In this document: positions 28,859-37,191 of the stretch, in pieces
Numbering within the stretch: position 1 is the stretch's first letter
Layout: every line of letters starts with the position of its first letter
Translations under genes and position numbers: made by a program
NCBI RefSeq assembly: GCF_900103175.1
Contig: NZ_FNLF01000002.1
Location: 3,734,136 to 3,798,135, forward strand
Length of the DNA: 64,000 nucleotides
Reading direction: 5' to 3'
From: Tsukamurella pulmonis
GTDB taxonomy: Bacteria; Actinomycetota; Actinomycetes; Mycobacteriales; Mycobacteriaceae
The notes under the pieces: model-generated
Database searches by the model: none
What the model was told of the DNA's origin: nothing
Seen by the model: only the letters and a program-made list of their open reading frames with translations

Positions 28859-30292
28859 CTACTGCTGCGCCGCCGGCTTCGGGATCAGCAGCGCGATGAC
28901 ACCCGCGAGCAGCGCGGCCACGGCGGCGACCACGAAGATCGTCTCGAAAGCGCCCTGGGTCGGGATCACGTGCCCGCCCATCGTCACGGACTTGGCGGAG
29001 ATGATCGCGGCGGCGACGGCCGAACAGATCGTCGTGCCGAGCGAGCGCATGAGCGCGTTGAGGCCGATGGCCGCGCCGGTCTCGTTCTGCGGCACGGACG
29101 ACATGATGATCGTCGGCATGGCGGCGTAGGCGATCGCGACGCCGACGGTGCCGACGATCGACGCGAGCGAGAGCTTCCACGCGGCGTCCATGAGGAAGTA
29201 GGCGAGCACGTAACCGCCGGCCACCACGAAGGCGCCGATCGCGAGAGTCGCTGCGGGGCCGATCTTCTTGATCAGGATGCTCGAGACCGGCGCGAAGATC
29301 ATCATCATGATGCCGCCGGGCATCATCCACAGCCCCGCCTCGAGCATGCTCTTGCCGAGGCCGAATCCGGTCGACGTGGGGTACTCCATGATCTGCGGGA
29401 CGCACAGCATCATCGCCATCATGCCGAAGCCGATGGTCACGGTCGCGATGTTGGTGATGAGCACGCGGGGCCGCGCCGACGTGCGCAGGTCCACCAGCGG
29501 ATCGTCGTGGCGCAGTTCGTAGAAGCCCCACGCGAGCAGCACGATCAGGCCGCCGACGAGCAGGCCGAGGGTGGTCCCGGACGTCCAGCCCCAGTCGTTG
29601 CCCTTGGAGACCGCCACGAGGGTCGCGACCAGTCCGACGGCGAGGCCGATCGAGCCGATCACGTCGATGCGGCCGCCGACGCCGGGGGCACCGTCGGGCA
29701 GCACGAACACGACGGCGGCGAGGATGAGCGCGGCGAGCACCGTCGAGACCCAGAACAGCATGTGCCAGTCGTAGGTCTGCGCGATCCACGCCGAGAGCGG
29801 CAGGCCGATGGCGCCGCCGACACCGAGAGTGGCGCTCATGGCGGCGACGGCGGTCGCGGTCATCGCAGGCGGGGTGACCTCGCGCATCATCGAGATGCCG
29901 ACCGGGATGAACGCCATGGCCAGGCCCTGCAGCACGCGGCCGAGCAGCATGAGCAGCAGGCCGTCGGAGAGCGCGGCGGCGAGCGAACCACCCACGAGCA
30001 GAACGGCACTGAGGATCAGCACCCGGCGCTTGCCGATCATGTCGGCCAGGCGGCCGCCGATGGGCATGGCCACCGCAGCCGCGAGCAGCGTGGCGGTGAT
30101 GACCCAGGAGGCGTTCGCCGTCGAGGTGTTCAGCAGCTGCGGCAGCTCGGGCTGGATCGGGATCACCAGCGACTGCATGAGCGCCGCGACCATGCCGCCG
30201 AAGCACAGGATGATCACGGTCACGAGCGGATGGTTCCGGCGGGAGCCGCTCACTGCGAGCGCGCCCTCCTCCGTACTAACGGTGCTGGTCAC
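28859..30292 (-). CDS. MFS multidrug exporter, DHA2-like
   Basis: This is a 477-residue, about 14-helix exporter. Motifs include GGRLADMIGKRRVLILSAVLL after helix 2 and GRVLQGLAMAFIPVGISMM in helix 4. The GTG start has GAGGCGG at good spacing. It is divergent from a second MarR gene, with two near-palindromes between them that are likely operators. It shares layout with the exporter at 25.4-26.9 kb but differs clearly in sequence, so this is a separate acquisition and not a recent duplicate. Substrate unknown. Confidence 0.92.
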   Translation of the reverse strand: MTSTVSTEEGALAVSGSRRNHPLVTVIILCFGGMVAALMQSLVIPIQPELPQLLNTSTANASWVITATLLAAAVAMPIGGRLADMIGKRRVLILSAVLLVGGSLAAALSDGLLLMLLGRVLQGLAMAFIPVGISMMREVTPPAMTATAVAAMSATLGVGGAIGLPLSAWIAQTYDWHMLFWVSTVLAALILAAVVFVLPDGAPGVGGRIDVIGSIGLAVGLVATLVAVSKGNDWGWTSGTTLGLLVGGLIVLLAWGFYELRHDDPLVDLRTSARPRVLITNIATVTIGFGMMAMMLCVPQIMEYPTSTGFGLGKSMLEAGLWMMPGGIMMMIFAPVSSILIKKIGPAATLAIGAFVVAGGYVLAYFLMDAAWKLSLASIVGTVGVAIAYAAMPTIIMSSVPQNETGAAIGLNALMRSLGTTICSAVAAAIISAKSVTMGGHVIPTQGAFETIFVVAAVAALLAGVIALLIPKPAAQQ

Positions 30293-30325
30293 GAGGACCG
30301 CCTCTCGACGTGGGGGAACGATTGA

Positions 30326-30342
30326 ATGTGTGTAACATACAT
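30326..30342. promoter_or_regulatory. MarR operator candidate 1
   Basis: ATGTGTGT-A-ACATACAT, 8-bp arms with one mismatch, located 34 bp upstream of the exporter start. Confidence 0.6.
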
Positions 30343-30345
30343 ATC

Positions 30346-30360
30346 GTTGAACTGTGCAAC
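30346..30360. promoter_or_regulatory. MarR operator candidate 2
   Basis: GTTGAACTGTGCAAC, 7-bp arms with one mismatch, adjacent to candidate 1. A third dyad, CCGTG-CAA-CACGG, follows at 30380-30392. Confidence 0.4.
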
Positions 30361-30444
30361 CATATGCCTCGAGTCCGCACCGTGCAACACGGACATTCCA
30401 CCGGCCTGACAGAATCGGCGGATCGACGCCTCGAGGGAGGAACC

Positions 30445-30873
30445 ATGGACGACGCGGCGCGCCGCCTCGAGCGGGAGATCAACGCCCTCGGGCGGCACAT
30501 GCGGGCGCGCCCGCGCTCGATGGAGCTGCACCTCGACCGGTCCGCGTACCTCGTCCTCCTGCTGCTCGACTACGCCGGGCCGAGCACGCTCAAGGAGATC
30601 GCGCACGAGCTCGAGCTGGAGCAGTCCACCGTGAACCGGCAGGTCAACAAGGCCATCGAGCACGGGCTGCTCGAAGCCGACGGTGCGCTCTCCGGCCCGA
30701 AGCGCATCCGCGCGACCGCGGCGGGGCGGGCGGCCTTCCAGCGCGACCGCGACGTCAAGCTGCGTGGCATCGGCTCGATCATGGCCGACCTCGAGGAGAG
30801 CGATCGCGAAGCGCTGATCTCCGGCCTCACCGCGCTGAACGCGGCCCTGGCCGCCCGCGCCGGGGAGCCCTGA
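30445..30873 (+). CDS. MarR-family repressor of the second MFS exporter
   Basis: This 142-residue winged-helix protein has its DNA-reading part in TLKEIAHELELEQSTVNRQVNKAIEHGLLE and the wing in GPKRIRATAAGRAAF. The ATG is preceded by GGGAGGAACC; reading-frame extension upstream would run through the operator region. Divergent from the DHA2 exporter across about 150 bp with several dyads, so it is likely an autoregulated exporter-repressor pair. It ends 3 bp before the convergent tsaD stop, with no room for a terminator. Confidence 0.9.
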   Translation: MDDAARRLEREINALGRHMRARPRSMELHLDRSAYLVLLLLDYAGPSTLKEIAHELELEQSTVNRQVNKAIEHGLLEADGALSGPKRIRATAAGRAAFQRDRDVKLRGIGSIMADLEESDREALISGLTALNAALAARAGEP

Positions 30874-30876
30874 GCC

Positions 30877-31911
30877 TCAGAGCTTGGTCAGGGTGACCGA
30901 CAGCCCCGGGTCGGTCGCGGCACCGAGGTCCGTGGGCGTGGGATCGGCATCGATGACGTGCGCACCGAGCGCCGCGATCATGACGCCGTTGTCGGTGCAC
31001 AGCCGCGGCTTCGGCACGCGCAGCTCGATGCCCGCCGCATCGCACCGCTCCTGCGCCAGCGAGCGGATGCGGGAGTTGGCGGTGGCACCGCCGCCGAGCA
31101 CCATCGTCTCGACACCCACGTCCTGCGCGGCGCGGATCGCCTTGAAGGTCAACACGTCCGCGACGGCCTCCTGGAACGAGGCGGCGATGTCCGGCACGTT
31201 CAGCGGCCGGCCCGCTGCGTTCTCGGCCTCGACGTGCCGCGCGACGGCCGTCTTGAGCCCGCTGAAGGAGAAGTCGTGGCGTGCGTCCTGCTGCCGGGTC
31301 ATGGCCCGCGGGAAGCGGATCGCCTGCGGGTCGCCCTCGCGCGCGAGCTGATCGATCACCGGGCCGCCGGGATAACCGAGGCCGAGGAGGCGGGCCACCT
31401 TGTCGAAGGCCTCCCCCGCGGCGTCGTCGACGGTGGTGCCCAGCTCGGTGATCGGCGCGCCCAGGTCGCTCACGTGCAGCAGGTGCGTGTGGCCGCCGGA
31501 GACGAGCAGCGCGACGCACGGCGGCATCGGGCCGTGCTCGAGGGTGTCGACGGCGACGTGGCCGCCCAGGTGGTTGAGGCCGTAGAAGGGGACGTCCCAC
31601 GCCGCCGCATACGCTTTCGCGGCCGCGACGCCCACGAGCAGGGCGCCCGCGAGCCCGGGGCCGATGGTGACGGCCAGCGCGTCCGGCCGCTCGACACCGG
31701 CCTTCGCGAGGGCGCGATGCATCGTCGGGACGATCGCCTCGAGGTGCGCGCGCGAGGCGACCTCGGGCACCACGCCGCCGTACCGGGCGTGCTCGTCCTG
31801 CGAGGAGGCGACCTCGTCGGCGAGCAGTCGCGCGGTGCGGGACTGCGGATCCCACTCCACGATGCCGACGCCGGTCTCGTCGCACGAGCTCTCGACACCC
31901 ATGACGATCAT
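30877..31911 (-). CDS. tsaD: tRNA t6A37 threonylcarbamoyltransferase subunit TsaD
   Basis: This protein transfers threonylcarbamoyl from the AMP adduct to A37 of ANN-decoding tRNAs, together with TsaB and TsaE. The 344 residues have the ASKHA fold: [13 protein letters not shown] at the start, metal ligands His114 and His118 in [20 protein letters not shown], and [10 protein letters not shown]. Complete length. It overlaps rimI by 4 bp (ATGA type), as in the conserved tsaB-rimI-tsaD string. In M. tuberculosis groES follows directly; here 10 kb of accessory genes intervenes. Confidence 0.97.
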   Translation of the reverse strand: MIVMGVESSCDETGVGIVEWDPQSRTARLLADEVASSQDEHARYGGVVPEVASRAHLEAIVPTMHRALAKAGVERPDALAVTIGPGLAGALLVGVAAAKAYAAAWDVPFYGLNHLGGHVAVDTLEHGPMPPCVALLVSGGHTHLLHVSDLGAPITELGTTVDDAAGEAFDKVARLLGLGYPGGPVIDQLAREGDPQAIRFPRAMTRQQDARHDFSFSGLKTAVARHVEAENAAGRPLNVPDIAASFQEAVADVLTFKAIRAAQDVGVETMVLGGGATANSRIRSLAQERCDAAGIELRVPKPRLCTDNGVMIAALGAHVIDADPTPTDLGAATDPGLSVTLTKL

Positions 31912-32378
31912 CGCTGTCCCTGCGCTTCCCGCTTCATCGTGTAGGCATCGGCCCCGGAGGGCCGGTAGTAGTTCTTCCGCACCCCGACGGTGGCGAATCC
32001 GTTGCGCTCGTAGAGCGTCCGCGCCGGGTCGTTGTCGGTCCGCACCTCCAGGAAGACGGCGCCGCCGTGTCGGTCGGCCTCGTCGAGCAGGGTGCGCAGC
32101 AGCGCGTACCCCACTCCCCCGCCCTGGTACTCGGGATCGACCCCGATGGTGAGCACCTCCGACTCGGGGAAGAAGGTGTTGCCCAGCAATCCGATTCCCG
32201 CGTAGCCGACGAGCCTGCCGTCCGCGGCCTCGTCCCGCGCGGCGAAGAAGCGGGTGTGCCGCTCGGGCGTGAACGCCGAAGCGGGCCAGGGGCTGTCACC
32301 CTCGAAGAGGACGGTCTCCAGCTCCGCGCAGCGCTGCGCCTCGTCGGGCCGCAGCTCGCCGATCACGATGTCAGGCAC
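31908..32378 (-). CDS. rimI: Ribosomal protein S18-alanine N-acetyltransferase (RimI-type GNAT)
   Basis: This is a 156-residue GNAT acetyltransferase. The acetyl-CoA pyrophosphate loop [11 protein letters not shown] follows the strand VLTIGVDPE, and [28 protein letters not shown] is the classical RimI C-terminal half. The sole substrate of Escherichia coli RimI is the N-terminus of S18; actinobacterial versions may have a broader range. It overlaps tsaB by 8 bp and tsaD by 4 bp, so all three are translationally coupled. Confidence 0.93.
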   Translation of the reverse strand: MPDIVIGELRPDEAQRCAELETVLFEGDSPWPASAFTPERHTRFFAARDEAADGRLVGYAGIGLLGNTFFPESEVLTIGVDPEYQGGGVGYALLRTLLDEADRHGGAVFLEVRTDNDPARTLYERNGFATVGVRKNYYRPSGADAYTMKREAQGQR

Positions 32379-32946
32379 GGGCGGCCATCTCGACGGCGTC
32401 GGGGCGGCGCAGGTACAGCGGCACGAGCGGCTGCGGCTCGGTCCCGAGCAGGTGCGCGCCCACCGCGACGAGACTCTCCGGGGTCGGCGATCCCTCGACG
32501 GTGCGCGCGCCCTCGGTCTCGAGCTCGGCGGGCTTGATCACGCCCGGGCCGGCGGTGCGGACACCGTCGGTGTAGCGGGCCCAGTAGACCTCCTTGCGGC
32601 GGGCATCGGTGACCACGACGACGTCCCCCGCCTCCCCGTGCGCGATGGCGTCGAGGCTGCACACGCCGTGCACCTCGATGCCGAGCGCGTCGCCGAACGC
32701 GGCGCCGGTGGCCATGCCGACGCGCAGCCCGGTGAACGGGCCAGGGCCGCAGCCGACGATGACCGCGCCCAGGTCCTCGCGGCGCAGTCCCGCCTCGGCG
32801 AGGCACTCGAGCAGATACGGCACGAGCACCTCCGCGTGGCCGCGGGCGTGGACGCGGTCGCGGCGGGCGAGAACCGCGCCGGTCGCGGAGTCGACGATGC
32901 CCACGGTGAGCGCCGGCGTGGCGGTGTCGAGGGCGAGGACGTACAT
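32371..32946 (-). CDS. tsaB: t6A biosynthesis scaffold protein TsaB
   Basis: This 191-residue inactive paralogue of TsaD forms the core of the TsaBDE complex. It starts MYVLALDTATPALTVGIVD, has GCGPGPFTGLRVGMATG (about 66-82) and the DARRKEVYWARY strand. The metal-binding histidines of TsaD are absent, as expected. The ATG lies 6 bases after TAACCT, so it probably heads a leaderless tsaB-rimI-tsaD transcript. Its usual neighbour tsaE is 5 kb away here. Confidence 0.95.
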   Translation of the reverse strand: MYVLALDTATPALTVGIVDSATGAVLARRDRVHARGHAEVLVPYLLECLAEAGLRREDLGAVIVGCGPGPFTGLRVGMATGAAFGDALGIEVHGVCSLDAIAHGEAGDVVVVTDARRKEVYWARYTDGVRTAGPGVIKPAELETEGARTVEGSPTPESLVAVGAHLLGTEPQPLVPLYLRRPDAVEMAARA

Positions 32947-32952
32947 ACCTGC

Positions 32953-32958
32953 AGGTTA
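32953..32958 (-). promoter_or_regulatory. -10 element for leaderless tsaB operon
   Basis: TAACCT on the minus strand, 6 bases before ATG. Confidence 0.5.
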
Positions 32959-32995
32959 CCGCCTCGCCGCCGCCCGCCCGAAATCCGCGGGACGC

Positions 32996-33622
32996 TCACC
33001 CCGGCCGCATCAGTCCCCGGACGAACTGAGCGATCACGGCGCGCACCTCGGCCAGCGCCGCGTCCCGGTCGTCGGCCCGGGTGACGTAGAGCGCGGATTC
33101 GTCGAGCATGCCCAGGATGACGTGGGCGAGCGGCCGGACGGGCTGCGCGGCCATCCAGTCCCGCTCGATCGCCCGGGCGATGAGCCCCTCGATCACGGCG
33201 AGCCCGTACTTCTCACCGCGGGCGCGCCAGCCCTCCCAGCCGAGGACGGCGGGCGCGTCGATCATCGTGATCCGCGTGATGCCGGGCGCCGCGATCGCCT
33301 CCATGAAGGCGTCGACCGCGAGCAGCATGGTCTCCACCGGATCCAGCTCCCCCGCCGCGAGGACGGCCTGCGCGGCGCCGGCGATGGTCTCCTCCTCGAC
33401 CGCATCGAAGACCGCCTCGAACAGGCCGCGCTTGTCCCCGAACTGGTGATAGAGCGCGCCGCGGGTGACGCCCGCCGCCTCGACGATCGCCTGCGTACCG
33501 ACACCGGCGTAACCGTGCTCGGCGAACAGGGCGCGCGCCGCGACGATGAGTGCCGCGCGGGTCGCGGCGGTGCGCTCCGCCTGGGTCCGGCGGCCTCCCC
33601 GTCCCTCACCATTGACTTCCAT
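32996..33622 (-). CDS. TetR-family repressor of the DUF2834/hydrolase pair
   Basis: This is a 208-residue repressor. Helix-turn-helix about 18-65: ALIVAARALFAEHGYAGVGTQAIVEAAGVTRGALYHQFGDKRGLF. The C-terminal domain resembles the TetR_C_13/RutR-like group common in actinobacteria. It is divergent from a two-gene operon (DUF2834 membrane protein, alpha/beta hydrolase). Two 19-bp direct repeats overlap its start codon and face the divergent promoter, so it probably represses both directions. Ligand unknown. Confidence 0.9.
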   Translation of the reverse strand: MEVNGEGRGGRRTQAERTAATRAALIVAARALFAEHGYAGVGTQAIVEAAGVTRGALYHQFGDKRGLFEAVFDAVEEETIAGAAQAVLAAGELDPVETMLLAVDAFMEAIAAPGITRITMIDAPAVLGWEGWRARGEKYGLAVIEGLIARAIERDWMAAQPVRPLAHVILGMLDESALYVTRADDRDAALAEVRAVIAQFVRGLMRPG

Positions 33623-33661
33623 ACAGGGTGCACGTAACTTTCATACCGAGTGCTCGTAACT
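33621..33661. promoter_or_regulatory. Tandem direct-repeat operator, 22-bp period
   Basis: Two 19-bp copies, ATACAGGGTGCACGTAACT (33621-33639) and ATACCGAGTGCTCGTAACT (33643-33661), agree at 16 positions. The 22-bp period is about two helical turns, so two TetR dimers could bind the same face next to the tetR start. Confidence 0.7.
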
Positions 33662-33702
33662 GACGCTCCGACCCTAGCCCGCGACTCCCCGAAGGGCGCG
33701 CC

Positions 33703-34059
33703 ATGCGGTGGTTCTACCTGGTCATGATGGTCATCGGCACGGCGGTGCCGTGGATCTTCTTCGGCGGCTTCTTCGCCGCCGAGGGACTCGACCTGCCCCT
33801 GTTCGTGACGAGCCTGTTCCCGAACGGCGCGGCGGCGGGGTTCACGGCCGACGTGCTGATCTCGATCGTCGTCTTCCTCGCCTGGTCGGCGACGGACGCG
33901 CGCCGGCTCGGTGTGCGCCGCTGGTGGCTGGTGCTGCCCGCGACGTGCCTCGTCGGGCTTTCACTCTCGTTCCCGCTGTATCTCTACCTGCGCGAGACGC
34001 GTCCCCGCCCGGAGGGCACCGGCGCCGCCGCGGCCGCGCCGACAGGAGTTCCCGCATGA
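33703..34059 (+). CDS. DUF2834 membrane protein
   Basis: This 118-residue protein has three hydrophobic helices (YLVMMVIGTAVPWIFFGGFFAA, FTADVLISIVVFLAWSA, WWLVLPATCLVGLSLSFPLYLYL), the DUF2834 arrangement, and an Ala/Pro-rich tail. AAGGGC lies before the ATG. Its stop overlaps the start of the hydrolase gene (ATGA), so the two proteins are made together. It may be a membrane partner or carrier for the hydrolase substrate; that is inference. Confidence 0.85.
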   Translation: MRWFYLVMMVIGTAVPWIFFGGFFAAEGLDLPLFVTSLFPNGAAAGFTADVLISIVVFLAWSATDARRLGVRRWWLVLPATCLVGLSLSFPLYLYLRETRPRPEGTGAAAAAPTGVPA

Positions 34060-34919
34060 GCCTCGCCTCGCTACCGACCGGCACCGTCGACTTCCACGTC
34101 TACGGCCCCGAGACCTCCGACCACCCGCCCGTCCTGTTCGTGCACGGCGTGCTCGTCGACCTGCAGCTGTGGGACCGCGTGGCGGGCGCCCTCGGCGCGG
34201 CCGGCCACCGCTGCTGGTCGGTCACCTGGCCGCTCGGCGCGCACCGCATCGCCTGCCCCGCAGCCGTGGCCGGCGGCGCGCGCGGCATCGCCCGCATGAT
34301 CGCCGACTTCATCGAGGACCAGGGCCTGCAGGGCTGCACCCTGGTGGGCAACGACACCGGGGGCGCGATCTGCCAGTACCTGCTGCACGAGAGACCCGAG
34401 CTGATCGGCCGGGTCGTGCTCACCGATTGCGACGCCTTCGACGTCTTCCCGCCGCAGCCCTTCGCAGCGCTCTTCGCCCTGTTCCGGCGGCGCGCGCTCA
34501 TCCGGCCGTTGATGTCCACGATGCGCTCGACCGCGTTGCGGCACTCGCCGATCGGATTCGGCCTGCTCGTCACCGACCCCGACCCGGGCGTCACCGCCTC
34601 GTGGGTCCGTCCCACGCAGGTGGCCGCGAAGATCCGTGCCGACCTCGCGACGCTCCTGGCCGGACTCGACCCGTCGGACCTGGCGCGGATCTCGCCGACG
34701 ATGCGCGAGTTCCCCGGTCCGGTCACCCTCGTCTGGGGCATGGCCGACCGCGCGTTCACGCCGGCGCTGGGCCGACGGCTCGCCGCCGCGTTCGGGGACG
34801 CCCGGCCGGGCGGCGCCCTGTTCGTCGAGGTCGACGGTGCCCGCACCTTCGTCTCCCTCGACGAGCCGCAGGCCGTGGCGCGGGCGATCACCGGGATCGC
34901 CGCTCTCCCCGCGCGGTAG
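34056..34919 (+). CDS. Alpha/beta-fold hydrolase
   Basis: This is a 287-residue hydrolase. VLFVHGVLVDLQLWDRV is the oxyanion-hole loop; the nucleophile position reads VGNDTGG, so Asp replaces the usual Ser, the pattern of haloalkane dehalogenases and some epoxide hydrolases. A later acid is in VWGMADRAFTP. No His was identified in the expected VDGARTF region near the C-terminus, where the catalytic His normally lies, so activity is doubtful or differently arranged. Coupled to the DUF2834 gene and probably under the divergent TetR. Confidence 0.85.
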   Translation: MSLASLPTGTVDFHVYGPETSDHPPVLFVHGVLVDLQLWDRVAGALGAAGHRCWSVTWPLGAHRIACPAAVAGGARGIARMIADFIEDQGLQGCTLVGNDTGGAICQYLLHERPELIGRVVLTDCDAFDVFPPQPFAALFALFRRRALIRPLMSTMRSTALRHSPIGFGLLVTDPDPGVTASWVRPTQVAAKIRADLATLLAGLDPSDLARISPTMREFPGPVTLVWGMADRAFTPALGRRLAAAFGDARPGGALFVEVDGARTFVSLDEPQAVARAITGIAALPAR

Positions 34920-34965
34920 GCCGCACCCGGGAGGGCTCGCCCGATGACCACGATCGCGCCGCCCG

Positions 34966-37101
34966 TCAGAAGGGCGGGGGTCCGTCCGGCGGCGGGTGGT
35001 GTGCGGGGACGCCTCCGGCGAGGACCGCTTCGAGCCGCTGCTCGACGGTGCTGACCGCCGCGCGCTGCCGGTCGAGGGCCTCCAGGTGCGCGGCGCGGAG
35101 CCCTTCGCGCCGGTCGTGCTCCTTCTGCAGCCGCGTCGGTCCGCCGGGCGCGGGAGGTGCGCCGGCGTCGCCTCGGGCGGGCGGCGTAGTCCAGGCGATG
35201 CGGGCCAGGTCGGGGAACAGCGCCAGGACGGTGCGCGTGGGTGCGACGACGATCCGCCGGCCAGTGGGTCCGATCCAGAGGATGCGGCCGTCGGGCAGGC
35301 GGGCGTCGGTCCACAGGCCCGCCGTCTTGAGCTGGTGATGCGGCACGCACAGCGGCTGGCCGTTGCCCGCAGTAGTGGCGCCACCGCGCGCCGGGTCGCG
35401 GTGGTCGTACTCGCGGGAGTGGTCGATCTGGCAGCGGGAGGCGGGGCGGGTGCACAGCGGGAACACGCAGCGCGGGTAGAGCAGCGTGAGGTAGCGGATC
35501 AGATCGGCGGAGAAGCGGTAACCACCGCTGCCGCGTGCGATCACCAGCGCCCGCAGGCTCACGGCGCCGGAGAACGGTCGTGCGGGTTCCACAGTCGGCG
35601 TGGATGATTCCGCCACCCCGAGCGATGCGGTCGACTCGGACGATGCGGCCTGGTCGGATGCTGCGATCGGATCGGGCGCTGCGGTCTGGTCGGGCGCTGC
35701 GATCGGATCGGGCGCTGCGATCGGATCGGGCACTGCGGTCTGATCGGGCACTGCGGTCGGCTCTCCAGCGCCGCCCCGGCCGGTCGCGGGCAGAGCTGTG
35801 CCCTGGCGGTCGGCAACCCCGACGACGCCCGCGTGGCAGCAGCGTGCGGCGAGCAGGATGCCACCGGGCACGCGGTGGGTGATGTCGACGCCGGCCCCAC
35901 GGAAGCGCGGTGATCGCGGAGGTCGATTCGGACTCGCGGGTGCGGGCGTCGACGTCGGGACGGCATCCGGCAGCACGGCGCCCGGGTCGGTGGCATCCGA
36001 GTCGGTGGGACCGGACGGCGACGCGTCGGGCTCGTCGGTGGCGGGGAGCTCGTCGCCGAAGGGTCGGAGCACCGCGTCGTCGCGGGCGGCGAGGTCGCGG
36101 GCGTGCTGAGCGGTGACCGGGCCGTGCCCGATCAGGTACCCCGCATCGGTGTTCTGCGGATCGGCGAGGGTCTTCTCGTTGACCACCACCTGGATCAGGG
36201 TGCGGTACCGGATCACCACGCGCCCGCCCTCATCGTCGAACCCGTCGTCACCGACAGCGCGCGGCTCCTGCAGCGGGCAGCCCGGCACCGCGCACCAGCA
36301 GCCCAACGTCGCGTAGCCGCGGGCCAGCATCATCAGCCCGTCCGCCCTGCGCTGCGGCACCGTGCGCGGATCCGATTCGCACACCGTGGCGGCGATGTCG
36401 TCCACCCGCACCCCGAGCTCACGCCCCTCGTGCGCGGTCAGCAGCGCGTACGCGGCGGCCATTCCGTCCTCCGCCGGGCGGAACGTGACCCGACGATCCT
36501 CCTCCGCCATGCGCCGGCGACGCTCCGCCGCGACGGGATCGATCTCGTACACGATCCGATCCGCCGCCTCCCGCAACGCCGGCACCGACACCAGCGCCAG
36601 CGGATCCTCGGTCAGCAGAGCAGCGAGCCGCTCGTCGAAATCGATCGCCTGCCCCGAGGCCAGGGCGCGGGCGCGACCGAGCGCCTCCATCCCACCGCGC
36701 GGCGAGAGCACGTTCCGCCCGATCAGGGCGAACACGCGCGGCAGGCGTTCGACGAAACCCACCGCCTGTTCGATGACGGTCTCGGTCGCGGCGGGGCCGA
36801 TCCGCAGCACCACCGACACCTCCGCCTTGACCGCCTCGTACGCGAGCGAGAGCTCCCGGCGCACGGCGTAGAAGTCCGCGCCGACGATCGGGTCCGACGA
36901 CAGGAACGCCGACTCCCGCTCCCCGTACCGGTCGCGGAACAGCGCGTACACCGCAGTCATCGTGCGGCAGAAGGCGACGTTCTCGCACCGTCGTTGCTCG
37001 AGCAGCGCCGCCTCCAACGTCGTCGAACCCACTGCGCCCTTCAGCAACCCCCGGGGCACCAAGGCCTCCGGGAGGTTCGCCAGGGCGCCGGATCCGTTCA
37101 T
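34966..37101 (-). CDS. DUF222-HNH endonuclease domain protein
   Basis: This is a 711-residue protein of the multicopy actinobacterial DUF222/HNH family. The N-terminal DUF222 region is about 20-330. A low-complexity Asp/Pro/Ala/Ser linker (about 370-500) contains 6-residue repeats of the DPIAAP type, and the HNH nuclease follows (CTRPASRCQIDHSREYDH, then GNGQPLCVPHHQLK). The biological role of the family is unresolved; mobile-intron and 13E12-repeat links are family knowledge. The ATG is fixed by a good promoter 6 bases away. The frame extends another 740 bp upstream only as a shadow of the divergent gene. Confidence 0.9.
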   Translation of the reverse strand: MNGSGALANLPEALVPRGLLKGAVGSTTLEAALLEQRRCENVAFCRTMTAVYALFRDRYGERESAFLSSDPIVGADFYAVRRELSLAYEAVKAEVSVVLRIGPAATETVIEQAVGFVERLPRVFALIGRNVLSPRGGMEALGRARALASGQAIDFDERLAALLTEDPLALVSVPALREAADRIVYEIDPVAAERRRRMAEEDRRVTFRPAEDGMAAAYALLTAHEGRELGVRVDDIAATVCESDPRTVPQRRADGLMMLARGYATLGCWCAVPGCPLQEPRAVGDDGFDDEGGRVVIRYRTLIQVVVNEKTLADPQNTDAGYLIGHGPVTAQHARDLAARDDAVLRPFGDELPATDEPDASPSGPTDSDATDPGAVLPDAVPTSTPAPASPNRPPRSPRFRGAGVDITHRVPGGILLAARCCHAGVVGVADRQGTALPATGRGGAGEPTAVPDQTAVPDPIAAPDPIAAPDQTAAPDPIAASDQAASSESTASLGVAESSTPTVEPARPFSGAVSLRALVIARGSGGYRFSADLIRYLTLLYPRCVFPLCTRPASRCQIDHSREYDHRDPARGGATTAGNGQPLCVPHHQLKTAGLWTDARLPDGRILWIGPTGRRIVVAPTRTVLALFPDLARIAWTTPPARGDAGAPPAPGGPTRLQKEHDRREGLRAAHLEALDRQRAAVSTVEQRLEAVLAGGVPAHHPPPDGPPPF
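35661..35750. repeat. Five tandem 18-bp units inside the HNH gene
   Basis: Units of the type CTGCGATCGGATCGGGCG encode a 6-residue repeat in the linker, with a degenerate extra copy on each side. Multiples of three keep the frame, so copy number can vary without breaking the gene. Confidence 0.85.
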
Positions 37102-37103
37102 GT

Positions 37104-37129
37104 TTTCATCGTACGTCAGTTCGATGAAA
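37104..37129. promoter_or_regulatory. Dyad operator over the HNH gene promoter
   Basis: TTTCATCG, 10 bases, CGATGAAA: perfect 8-bp arms. It spans the -35/-10 spacer, the -10 element and the start-codon side of the HNH promoter. Confidence 0.65.
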
Positions 37130-37135
37130 TAGCAA
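37108..37135 (-). promoter_or_regulatory. Promoter of the HNH gene (leaderless)
   Basis: Minus-strand TTGCTA (37130-37135), 16 bp, TACGAT (37108-37113), then 6 bases to the ATG. Confidence 0.65.
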
Positions 37136-37191
37136 GGGGCGAACATCGCAGATCCGTCGAACTTGTCGGTGCAGGGGAGCACCATGGAGTC

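Noticed and set aside
35640-35760. Regular repeats that at first look like a CRISPR array
   Set aside because: Units are 18 bp with no spacers, in frame within the HNH gene linker; no cas genes in the window.
36103-37191. Extension of the pterin dehydratase-glyoxalase gene upstream to 573 codons
   Set aside because: The extension is antisense to the HNH gene and crosses its promoter; the domain begins at the ATG used here.
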